Shown in pieces: positions 1 to 6,852 of a DNA stretch of 64,000 nt. This stretch comes from an uncultured Flavobacteriaceae bacterium (GTDB taxonomy: Bacteria > Bacteroidota > Bacteroidia > Flavobacteriales > Flavobacteriaceae), in assembly GCA_947494695.1 (NCBI GenBank), contig CANLWB010000002.1, forward strand, positions 62,001 through 126,000, read 5' to 3'. Within the stretch, counting starts at the first letter, position 1; every line of letters begins with the position of its first letter. The translations under genes and the position numbers were made by a program. Below the pieces are notes generated by a model. The model was not told the origin of the DNA, made no database searches, and worked only from the letters and a program-made list of their open reading frames with translations.

Positions 1-567
1 AAGCGTATTGTAATTTTTGCGTCCGGTAGTGGTACTAATGCTGAAAATTTAATTAAGTTTTTTCAAAGCAGTGATAATGCATCTGTTATTCAGGTGCTTA
101 CCAACAATCCCCGTGCCAAAGTTTTAGATCGTGCCAAAAATCTCAATGTAAGCGCACTGTCCTTTAATAAGATTGCTTTTACTAAGACCGATGACGTCTT
201 AAATATTTTGAAGACCTCTAAGCCAGATCTTATTATTCTTGCTGGGTTCTTGTGGAAATTTCCTGAAGTTATTCTCGATCAATTTCCTAATAAGGTTGTT
301 AATGTTCACCCTGCCTTATTGCCTAAGTACGGAGGTAAAGGGATGTATGGAATGCATGTACATGAAGCTGTAGTTGCTAATCATGAAGTCGAAACGGGTA
401 TTACCATTCATTATGTTAATGAAAATTACGATGAAGGCGCTACTATTTTTCAGGCAAAATGTGACGTAAAACCTTCTGATACGGCTGAAGATGTGGCTGC
501 AAAAATTCATCAATTGGAAATGGAGCATTTTCCTAGGGTGGTTGAGAGAATATTAGATCCTAAATAA
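1..567 (+). CDS. purN: Phosphoribosylglycinamide formyltransferase, 5'-truncated by the window edge
   Basis: Transfers the formyl group of 10-formyl-THF to GAR in purine synthesis; cytosolic. The frame is open from base 1 and begins KRIVIFASGSGTNAENL, the usual N-terminus of PurN, so probably only the initiating Met codon lies outside the window. The family motif NVHPALLPKYGGKGMYG (about residues 100-116) contains the catalytic His, and HYVNENYDEG matches the region with the conserved catalytic Asp. It ends in a double stop (TAATAA). The next gene starts 5 bp downstream, so the two are probably co-transcribed. PurF lies further down the same strand, giving a loose purine neighbourhood. Confidence 0.95.
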   Translation, partial: KRIVIFASGSGTNAENLIKFFQSSDNASVIQVLTNNPRAKVLDRAKNLNVSALSFNKIAFTKTDDVLNILKTSKPDLIILAGFLWKFPEVILDQFPNKVVNVHPALLPKYGGKGMYGMHVHEAVVANHEVETGITIHYVNENYDEGATIFQAKCDVKPSDTAEDVAAKIHQLEMEHFPRVVERILDPK

Positions 568-572
568 TAATC

Positions 573-1268
573 ATGGTAGAGATTATTGATTTAAGTCAGG
601 ATATCTATGAGGGTATGCCGGTTTTTAAAGATTTACCTCAAGTTAAGGTAAGTGTGCACAACACTCACGAAGAATGGGATGGTATTATAAATGCTGAAAC
701 AAAAACTCCGGCGGTACATAAATTAGAATTTGGAGAGCATACCGGAACCCATGTTGATGCTATTAATCATATGGCTAAAGAGTATGAAGGACAATCTATA
801 GATACGATGCCACTATCCATGTTTTATACCGAAGGCATATGCTTAGATTTTTCATATAAGACATTTAATGAATTGATAGAGGTAGCCGATTTTAAAAGTG
901 CCTGCGAGAATCAAAAAATAGACATTAAAGAAAAAGATACCGTATTAATTTATACAGATCATTATAGAAAAACCTTTGATACCAATAATTGGAACCAGGG
1001 ACCAGGTCTTTCTGCAGATGCAGCAAGATGGTTGGGCAATAAAGGTATTTCAGCATTTGGTGTTGAAACGATGTCACCAGGTGTTTCGGGAGTTTCTAAT
1101 AAACAAGTACATTATATATGTGGGGAATTAGGTTTCACACATTATGAAAACATGATAAACCTTTATAAGTTAATTGGGCGAGGACGATTTCGTTTCATTG
1201 GTTTACCCTTAAAAATTAGGGGAGGAACAGGCTCTCCTGTCCGTGCTATTGCCGTTTTTGAAAGTTAA
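573..1268 (+). CDS. Cyclase family protein (kynurenine formamidase-like metal hydrolase)
   Basis: A 231-residue protein with the signature HTGTHVDAINHM near residue 65. In the cyclase/arylformamidase family (PF04199) this motif supplies His and Asp metal ligands. Members hydrolyse formamides or cyclic amides using Zn or Mn. It is slightly longer than the typical 200-210 residues. Nothing nearby belongs to tryptophan degradation, so the kynurenine formamidase activity sometimes assigned to this family is not supported by context. It starts 5 bp after purN on the same strand. The substrate is unknown. Confidence 0.85.
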   Translation: MVEIIDLSQDIYEGMPVFKDLPQVKVSVHNTHEEWDGIINAETKTPAVHKLEFGEHTGTHVDAINHMAKEYEGQSIDTMPLSMFYTEGICLDFSYKTFNELIEVADFKSACENQKIDIKEKDTVLIYTDHYRKTFDTNNWNQGPGLSADAARWLGNKGISAFGVETMSPGVSGVSNKQVHYICGELGFTHYENMINLYKLIGRGRFRFIGLPLKIRGGTGSPVRAIAVFES

Positions 1269-1278
1269 AATTAGTGTC

Positions 1279-1920
1279 ATGTCAAAGAAGAAAAAGAAAT
1301 ATTATACAGTTTGGAAAGGACATCATACGGGCGTTTTCGAATCCTGGAATGATTGCAAAGCACAGATAAAAGATTTTCAGGGTGCGCAGTATAAATCCTT
1401 TTCTACATTCGAAGCCGCTAAAAAGGCATTGAAAGGAAATTATAGGGATTACATTGGCAAAACTTCAAAATTTAAAAGTGAGTTATCTGATGTACAACTC
1501 AAAAAAATAGGACAACCCAATTATCGATCTATTTCTGTAGATGCCGCCTCTAGTGGAAACCCAGGTATAATGGAATATCGAGGTGTTGATACTAAAACAA
1601 AAAAACAACTCTTTATTAAAGGGCCATTTCAAGAAGGTACAAATAATATAGGAGAGTTTCTTGCTATAGTTCATGGCTTGGCTTTTTTAAAAAAACATAA
1701 TAGCGACCATATTATATATACCGATTCCAGGACAGCTATGAGTTGGGTAAGAAAAAAGAATTGCAACACCAAACTAGAGCGTACAGATAAGAATGAAACG
1801 CTGTTCGAACTTGTAGACAGAGCTGTTAATTGGCTCAAGAATAATACATATAAAACAGTTATTGTTAAATGGGAAACCAAGGCCTGGGGGGAAATTCCCG
1901 CAGATTTTGGTAGAAAATAG
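1279..1920 (+). CDS. Ribonuclease HI with viroplasmin-type N-terminal domain
   Basis: Cleaves the RNA strand of RNA-DNA hybrids. Two parts are visible. Residues about 5-50 carry the aromatic pattern YYTVWKGHHTGVF, typical of the caulimovirus VI/viroplasmin hybrid-binding domain. From about residue 85 an RNase H fold follows: SVDAASSGNPG (first catalytic Asp), a Glu in NNIGEFLAI, an Asp in YTDSRTA, and a final Asp in the tail PADFGRK. I start at the ATG at 1279, because the longer frame from 1243 overlaps the preceding gene and adds residues unlike the family. The gene is 10 bp from the cyclase gene and probably in its transcript. Confidence 0.9.
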   Translation: MSKKKKKYYTVWKGHHTGVFESWNDCKAQIKDFQGAQYKSFSTFEAAKKALKGNYRDYIGKTSKFKSELSDVQLKKIGQPNYRSISVDAASSGNPGIMEYRGVDTKTKKQLFIKGPFQEGTNNIGEFLAIVHGLAFLKKHNSDHIIYTDSRTAMSWVRKKNCNTKLERTDKNETLFELVDRAVNWLKNNTYKTVIVKWETKAWGEIPADFGRK

Positions 1921-1956
1921 TAGTTTTTTGGTTGGTATTGAAGAAATAAAAATATT

Positions 1957-1987
1957 CTTGAATAAGTATTTAAAAGACGTATCTTTG
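1957..1987 (+). promoter_or_regulatory. Bacteroidota-type promoter for the PfkB-family kinase gene
   Basis: A -33 element CTTG at 1957-1960 is followed by exactly 19 bp and a perfect -7 box TATCTTTG at 1980-1987. This fits the Bacteroidota consensus TTTG-N19-TAnnTTTG with one mismatch in the -33 element. Transcription would begin near 1993, about 18 nt before the start codon at 2011. Confidence 0.7.
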
Positions 1988-2010
1988 CACAAAATTATCA
2001 GGTCTCTTTT

Positions 2011-2937
2011 ATGAGTAAATTAGTAATAGTTGGTTCGGTAGCATTCGATGCTATCGAAACACCTTTCGGTAAAACCGATAAAATTCTTGGCGGCGCAGCT
2101 CCATTCATTGGGTTATCGGCCTCACAGTTCGATATAGACGCTTCAATTGTTTCCGTTGTAGGGGGTGATTTTCCTCAGGAATACCTAGACTTATTGTCTA
2201 ACAGAAGTATCGATATTTCGGCAATAGAAATTGTGAAGGAAGGAAAGACGTTTTTCTGGAGTGGACGTTATCATAACGACATGAATTCGCGCGATACCTT
2301 GGTTACAGAGTTGAATACATTAGCCGATTTTAATCCGGTAGTTCCAGAAGCTTATCGCGATGCGGAATATGTTATGCTTGGAAACTTGCATCCTATTGTA
2401 CAACAAGGTGTGTTAGATCAAATGAAGACTAAACCGAAACTCGTGGTTTTAGATACCATGAATTTCTGGATGGATTGCGCTCTGGAAGACCTATTGCGTG
2501 TTATTAAAAATGTTGATGTCATTACCATAAATGATGAAGAGGCGAGACAGCTTACAGGTGAGTATTCATTGGTTGTTGCTGCTAGAAAGATTCATGAAAT
2601 GGGTCCAAAATATGTGGTGATTAAGAAAGGTGAGCATGGCGCGTTATTATTTCATGATGACAGTGTGTTCTATGCACCAGCCTTACCATTGGAAGAAGTA
2701 TTTGATCCAACCGGAGCAGGAGATACATTTGCGGGAGGCTTTACAGGGTATCTGGCGAAAACAGATGATATCTCTTTTGAAAATATGAAGAATGCCGTAA
2801 TTTACGGGTCTACTCTGGCGTCGTTTTGTGTAGAGAAATTTGGAACGGAGCGTATGGAGAATGTATCAAGAGAAGAAGTTCATAAACGACTGCAGCAATT
2901 TAAACAATTAACGCAGTTTGACATCGAATTAACATAA
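2011..2937 (+). CDS. PfkB-family carbohydrate/nucleoside kinase
   Basis: A 308-residue ribokinase-fold sugar or nucleoside kinase. The C-terminal PfkB signature DPTGAGDTFAGGF (about residues 230-242) contains the anion-hole glycines and catalytic Asp. The N-terminal di-glycine region is LGGAAPFIG. Length matches the family. It has its own promoter and ends at a strong terminator, so it is probably monocistronic despite lying 145 bp before purF. The sequence motifs do not separate adenosine kinase, ribokinase and related activities. Confidence 0.88.
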   Translation: MSKLVIVGSVAFDAIETPFGKTDKILGGAAPFIGLSASQFDIDASIVSVVGGDFPQEYLDLLSNRSIDISAIEIVKEGKTFFWSGRYHNDMNSRDTLVTELNTLADFNPVVPEAYRDAEYVMLGNLHPIVQQGVLDQMKTKPKLVVLDTMNFWMDCALEDLLRVIKNVDVITINDEEARQLTGEYSLVVAARKIHEMGPKYVVIKKGEHGALLFHDDSVFYAPALPLEEVFDPTGAGDTFAGGFTGYLAKTDDISFENMKNAVIYGSTLASFCVEKFGTERMENVSREEVHKRLQQFKQLTQFDIELT

Positions 2938-2943
2938 ACACAG

Positions 2944-2970
2944 ACGCGCTCCTTTTAGGGCGCGTTTTTA
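2944..2970 (+). terminator. Intrinsic terminator after the PfkB gene
   Basis: GC-rich hairpin ACGCGCTCC / GGGCGCGT with loop TTTTA and one bulged T, followed by TTTTT. It lies 6 bp after the stop codon. Confidence 0.8.
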
Positions 2971-3082
2971 ATTAGAGAGTTGGTTTCCTGTAACACCTGA
3001 GTTAGTATAAGTGGAAGCAGGAAATTATTTATTTACCATTTTGATTTGCCTGGCAGGTTGAAATAAAAGAGAAAAATTACTT

Positions 3083-4981
3083 ATGAGTGATGCCTTAAAA
3101 CACGAATGTGGAATTGCAGTTATTAGACTTTTAAAACCGCTTGAATATTATAAGGAGAAATACGGAAGTGCCTTTTACGGTGTAAATAAGATGTATCTAA
3201 TGATGGAGAAACAGCACAATCGTGGTCAGGATGGTGCCGGTTTTGCTAGTATTAAGTTAGATATGAAACCTGGAGAGCGCTATATAAGCAGAGTGCGTTC
3301 GGTTGAACAACAGCCCATTCAGGATATTTTTGGCCAGATAAATGAAAGAATAAATAATGAATTAATTGCTCATCCGGAATATGCCGATGATGTTGCTTCA
3401 CAAAAGCGACACGTTCCTTATATAGGTGAGGTGTTATTAGGACATGTTCGTTATGGTACTTTTGGGAAAAATAGTGTAGAAAGTGTACATCCGTTTTTAA
3501 GGCAAAATAACTGGATGCATAGAAACCTTATCATGGCTGGGAACTTTAATATGACTAATGTTAAGGAACTTTTTGGAAACCTTATAGAATTAGGTCAGCA
3601 CCCAAAAGAGTATACCGATACCATCACGGTTATGGAAAAAATAGGTCACTTTTTGGATGATGCAGTGAGTAAAATTTATAAAGATCTTAAAAAGGAAGGT
3701 TATAATAAGAGAGAAGCATCACCTCTTATTGCCGAGCGCCTTAAAGTTGGAAAAATATTAAAAAGAGCGGCTAAGAACTGGGATGGGGGCTATGCTATGG
3801 CCGGACTTATTGGTCATGGTGACGCTTTCGTATTAAGAGACCCGGCTGGCATTCGTCCAGCGTATTATTATAAAGACGATGAAGTTGTTGTTGTAGCTTC
3901 AGAACGTCCTGTGATTCAAACGGTATTTGATGTTGATTTTGATGATGTCAAGGAATTAGACCCAGGAAAGGCTATTGTTATTAAAAAATCTGGGGAGGTG
4001 CGCTTTAAGCAAATATTAGAACCTTTGGAAAGAAAATCATGTTCTTTTGAGCGTATTTATTTTTCAAGGGGTAGTGATGCAGAGATTTACCAGGAACGAA
4101 AAACGCTTGGGAAGTTATTAATGCCAAAGGTTCTTGAGGCGATTAATCATGATACTAAGAATACGGTATTCTCATATATACCTAATACAGCTGAAACCTC
4201 GTTTTTTGGAATGATTGAAACAGCCGAGGCCTATATTAATAAGAAGAAGACTAAAACTATTTTAAGTGGTCAGCGTTCATTGTCTGCTGAAAAGGTAACC
4301 GAAATTTTATCAGAACATGCTCGGATTGAAAAAATCGCTATTAAGGATGTGAAGCTTAGAACCTTCATTACTGAGGACAGCAGTCGAGATGATTTGGTAG
4401 CTCACGTTTACGATGTTACTTATGGTGTTATAAAACCAAATGACAACCTGGTGATTATAGATGACAGTATTGTTAGAGGAACTACTTTGAAGAAGAGTAT
4501 TTTAAAGATGCTGGATCGTTTAAACCCTAAAAAAATTGTTGTTGTTTCTTCGGCACCTCAAATTCGTTATCCCGATTGTTATGGTATTGACATGGCGAAC
4601 CTTGAGAGTTTGGTCGCCTTTAGAGCTGCGTTAGAACTGTTAAAGGAACGTAATAGATATCACATTGTAGAAGAGGTGTATACTAAATGTATAGGCCAAA
4701 CGACTTTAGCAGATAAGGATGTTCAGAATTTTGTGAAAGAGATTTACGATCCGTTCACAGATGAAGAAATATCGGATAAAATTTCAGAATTACTAAGTGA
4801 TAAATCCATTAAAGCAGATGTAAAAATAATCTTTCAACCCGTTAAGAATTTACATGAGGCCTGTCCAGACCATTTAGGCGATTGGTATTTTACAGGTAAT
4901 TACCCGACAGTTGGAGGTAATAGAGTGGTTAACAGAGCATTTATTAACTTTTATGAAGGGAATAATGAACGTGCATACTAA
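3083..4981 (+). CDS. purF: Amidophosphoribosyltransferase (PurF type)
   Basis: Converts PRPP and glutamine to phosphoribosylamine, the first committed purine step. The N-terminus MSDALKHECGIAV has Cys9 as the likely N-terminal nucleophile after processing. EKQHNRGQDGAGFA and GHVRYGT are glutamine-amidotransferase class II motifs. VIIDDSIVRGTT near residue 460 is the PRPP-binding loop. At 632 residues it is clearly longer than the roughly 500-residue E. coli enzyme, with an extended C-terminus. Three predicted small-RNA units lie directly downstream on the same strand. Confidence 0.93.
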   Translation: MSDALKHECGIAVIRLLKPLEYYKEKYGSAFYGVNKMYLMMEKQHNRGQDGAGFASIKLDMKPGERYISRVRSVEQQPIQDIFGQINERINNELIAHPEYADDVASQKRHVPYIGEVLLGHVRYGTFGKNSVESVHPFLRQNNWMHRNLIMAGNFNMTNVKELFGNLIELGQHPKEYTDTITVMEKIGHFLDDAVSKIYKDLKKEGYNKREASPLIAERLKVGKILKRAAKNWDGGYAMAGLIGHGDAFVLRDPAGIRPAYYYKDDEVVVVASERPVIQTVFDVDFDDVKELDPGKAIVIKKSGEVRFKQILEPLERKSCSFERIYFSRGSDAEIYQERKTLGKLLMPKVLEAINHDTKNTVFSYIPNTAETSFFGMIETAEAYINKKKTKTILSGQRSLSAEKVTEILSEHARIEKIAIKDVKLRTFITEDSSRDDLVAHVYDVTYGVIKPNDNLVIIDDSIVRGTTLKKSILKMLDRLNPKKIVVVSSAPQIRYPDCYGIDMANLESLVAFRAALELLKERNRYHIVEEVYTKCIGQTTLADKDVQNFVKEIYDPFTDEEISDKISELLSDKSIKADVKIIFQPVKNLHEACPDHLGDWYFTGNYPTVGGNRVVNRAFINFYEGNNERAY

Positions 4982-5098
4982 ATTATTGATTTAGCAATTT
5001 TTGCCACTTAATTTGTCGAAAAACACATTTTATCTGAAAAATATGCTTTTAATCTAAAAAATAATCAAAAATATCTAAAATACGCATAAATTGGTCTC

Positions 5099-5171
5099 AC
5101 CATAACATAAGTAGGTTAAGTTCATGGTAGATTTGGGGCAAAAAAAGGTGAACATCTGTTCACCTTTTTTT
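5099..5171 (+). ncRNA. Predicted small RNA, unit 1 of 3
   Basis: A 73-nt unit. It opens with a hairpin, 5' arm ACCATAACATAA, loop GTAGG, 3' arm TTAAGTTCATGGT (11 pairs, one A-A mismatch, one bulged C). The linker AGATTTGGGGC follows, then a terminator stem GGTGAAC-atct-GTTCACC flanked by an A run and seven T. A -7 like box TAAATTGG starts exactly 12 bp before the unit (5087-5094). The frame contains no plausible protein. The family is not identified; Flavo-1 of Rfam is one possibility that a covariance-model search would settle. Confidence 0.72.
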
Positions 5172-5295
5172 ATGCAACGAAGTGTCTTCTTTTTAAAATT
5201 GCAATTTTATTATCCTGTTAAAAGTTAAACCCTGAGATTTTATTGGAGTTCTTTTATTTCAAAAAAATATATTAGCTACGACTACACCAACATAT

Positions 5296-5340
5296 AGTCT
5301 GCGCTTTGTAAGTTTTATGAATCATTTCATGAAACAGACT
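5296..5340. other. Inverted-repeat hairpin between small-RNA units 1 and 2
   Basis: AGTCTG (5296-5301) pairs with CAGACT (5335-5340). Inside, GTTTTATGAA pairs with TTCATGAAAC with one wobble, leaving a 10-nt bulge on the left. There is no T tract on either strand. It lies in the 300-bp spacer between units 1 and 2 and may be a decayed extra unit or an unrelated structure. Confidence 0.35.
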
Positions 5341-5395
5341 TTAAGCCTGTTAATTAAAATGAGATATTTCAAATCTGTAGTAGTTTTTTTTTATT

Positions 5396-5474
5396 TAAAA
5401 AACGTTTAAGCCGAGAAATGAGCATTTTAACTAAAATATTTTATCAGTTTTGAACATCAACATACATTTGGACT
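5396..5474 (+). promoter_or_regulatory. Upstream region of small-RNA unit 2 with conserved distal element and -7 box
   Basis: Its first 27 bp (5396-5422, including CGTTTAAGCCGAGAAATGAG) recur with one mismatch at 5596-5622, exactly 200 bp later, and at the same distance (79 bp) before the next unit. A perfect -7 box TACATTTG lies at 5463-5470. The -33 position holds TTTA rather than TTTG. Similarity between the two upstream regions falls off between the distal element and the -7 box, so the distal block appears to be under its own constraint, perhaps as an activator site. Confidence 0.6.
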
Positions 5475-5546
5475 ACCATAACATAAGTAGGTTAAGTTCA
5501 TGGTAGATTTGGGGCAAAAAGGTGGACATTAGTTCACCTTTTTTTT
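5475..5546 (+). ncRNA. Predicted small RNA, unit 2 of 3
   Basis: The first 45 nt are identical to unit 1 through the 5' hairpin and linker. The terminator stem reads GGTGGAC-atta-GTTCACC: one A-U pair of the other units is replaced by G-U, and the loop differs. Changes that preserve pairing argue for selection on RNA structure. The -7 box TACATTTG starts 12 bp upstream, as in the other copies. Confidence 0.75.
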
Positions 5547-5595
5547 ATACAATAAAGCATTGTCTTAAAGCATCATTTTTTCTTCTTTAAAATTC

Positions 5596-5674
5596 TAAAA
5601 AACGTTTAATCCGAGAAATGAGTAGTTAAACTAATAAATTTCATTACTTTTTTTTGTGGGTATATATTTACATC
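5596..5674 (+). promoter_or_regulatory. Upstream region of small-RNA unit 3 with conserved distal element and -7 box
   Basis: Carries the second copy of the 27-bp distal element (CGTTTAATCCGAGAAATGAG within 5596-5622), one base different from that of unit 2. The -7 like box TATATTTA is at 5663-5670, again starting 12 bp before the unit. No clear TTTG is seen at the -33 position. Confidence 0.55.
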
Positions 5675-5745
5675 ACCATAACATAAGTAGGTTAAGTTCA
5701 TGGTAGATTTGGGGCAAAAAGGTGAACTAATGTTCACCTTTTTTT
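5675..5745 (+). ncRNA. Predicted small RNA, unit 3 of 3
   Basis: A 71-nt copy with the same 5' hairpin and linker as units 1 and 2. The terminator stem is GGTGAAC-taat-GTTCACC with a run of seven T. The stem is conserved while the tetraloop differs in all three units (atct, atta, taat). Each unit has its own promoter-like box, so these look like independently transcribed paralogues rather than one processed transcript. Confidence 0.75.
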
Positions 5746-6210
5746 ATGCCCTTATTTTATTGAAAAAATTTTATGTATTGGTGACTTCGAGGAGAAATAT
5801 TTATTTGTAAATGACCCGTGATGAACGAAATGTCTTTTGTGCTAATTAGTGCGAAACCCGTTTCCAAATCTTAGATTCGTTAAAAATCTTCAAAGTTTCT
5901 CTATTTGGAATCTTCGATTAGATGAATATTTTTAAGTTCGTCATTTTCAATCTTAGTAATAGAGCATTTTCCCTTGGCCTGACTCCGCAAAGTCTTAAAT
6001 ACAAGCAAAAAGTCTAAATAGCTGTAAATAGATACTGGATAAGTGTATTGTAATAACAGGAAGAGCAGAAATTTTTAGCGCAAAATCGGGAGACTTTGCG
6101 CAGCTTGAGTCCAAACTTGTAAAAAACATTAAACTATTTTAGAGATAACCTAACGGATATAAGAGTATTGGCTTGAAACCCATATAGGGTTTGCATATCC
6201 GGTCATTGTA
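5746..6210. other. Non-coding stretch with inverted repeats
   Basis: No supported gene. Visible structures are TTCCAAAT (5862-5869) with ATTTGGAA (5903-5910); a hairpin GCGCAAA/TTTGCGC (6078-6101); and a nested element CGGATAT (6154-6160) with ATATCCG (6195-6201) enclosing AAACCC/GGGTTT. The last lies 10 bp past the end of the LuxR-type regulator gene and may terminate or stabilise its transcript, though it lacks a T tract. Confidence 0.4.
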
Positions 6211-6852
6211 TTAATCTAAATATTTCATTTTTATCGCGTATTTTGTTAATCCGGCTAGATTTCGTACACCCAGTTTGGCGATTAAATTTTTTCGATAGCT
6301 CTCAATAGTATGTTTACTTAGAAACAATTGATCTGCAATTTCCTGGGTGGTAAATTCTTTTGCAATTAACGTAATCACATCGATTTCTCGTTCGGTTAAT
6401 TTGACGTTTTCTTCTTTCTTTTTAGAGAATTTATTTTCCATATAAATCGCAGTGATCTCCTGGGAAAAATATTTATCACCCTTCAAGATGGTTTCTATGG
6501 CTTTAAGTAGTTCTTTCTTCTCGGCATTTTTTGGCACGTAACCGTCTATATTACTTTCTATAAGTGTATCAATCATATCCGGGTTGGTATGCATACTTAC
6601 AGCCAGAATTTTTAAAGCACTATTTTTTTCTTTTAAAGTTTTAGTTAAGGACATGCCATCCATTTCGGGCATGGTGATATCTGTGATAACCAGGTCTATG
6701 CGTTCGTTACTATTAATGTCTATGTATTTTGCAACCTGAGCGCCATTTTTTGCCGTTAGTAAAATATTATATGCTTCTTGAGATTCGAAAATGCTTAACA
6801 AACCATCTAAAAACATTTTATGATCGTCTGCAACAATTAGATTATATTTCAT
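6211..6852 (-). CDS. NarL/LuxR-type response regulator
   Basis: A 213-residue regulator. The receiver domain has the acidic pair in VADDHKMF and the phospho-acceptor Asp58 in VITDITMPEMDG. The C-terminal LuxR HTH (about 148-205) reads LTEREIDVITLIAKEFTTQE and continues with the recognition helix LSKHTIESYRKNL. It overlaps the upstream histidine kinase gene by 11 bp, so the two are translationally linked and should form one phosphorelay. The input signal is unknown. Confidence 0.93.
   Translation of the reverse strand: MKYNLIVADDHKMFLDGLLSIFESQEAYNILLTAKNGAQVAKYIDINSNERIDLVITDITMPEMDGMSLTKTLKEKNSALKILAVSMHTNPDMIDTLIESNIDGYVPKNAEKKELLKAIETILKGDKYFSQEITAIYMENKFSKKKEENVKLTEREIDVITLIAKEFTTQEIADQLFLSKHTIESYRKNLIAKLGVRNLAGLTKYAIKMKYLD

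Noticed and set aside
5099-5745. The three repeats as a CRISPR array
   Set aside because: Units are over 70 bp, gaps are unequal (about 303 and 128 bp), each has its own terminator and promoter box, and there are no cas genes.
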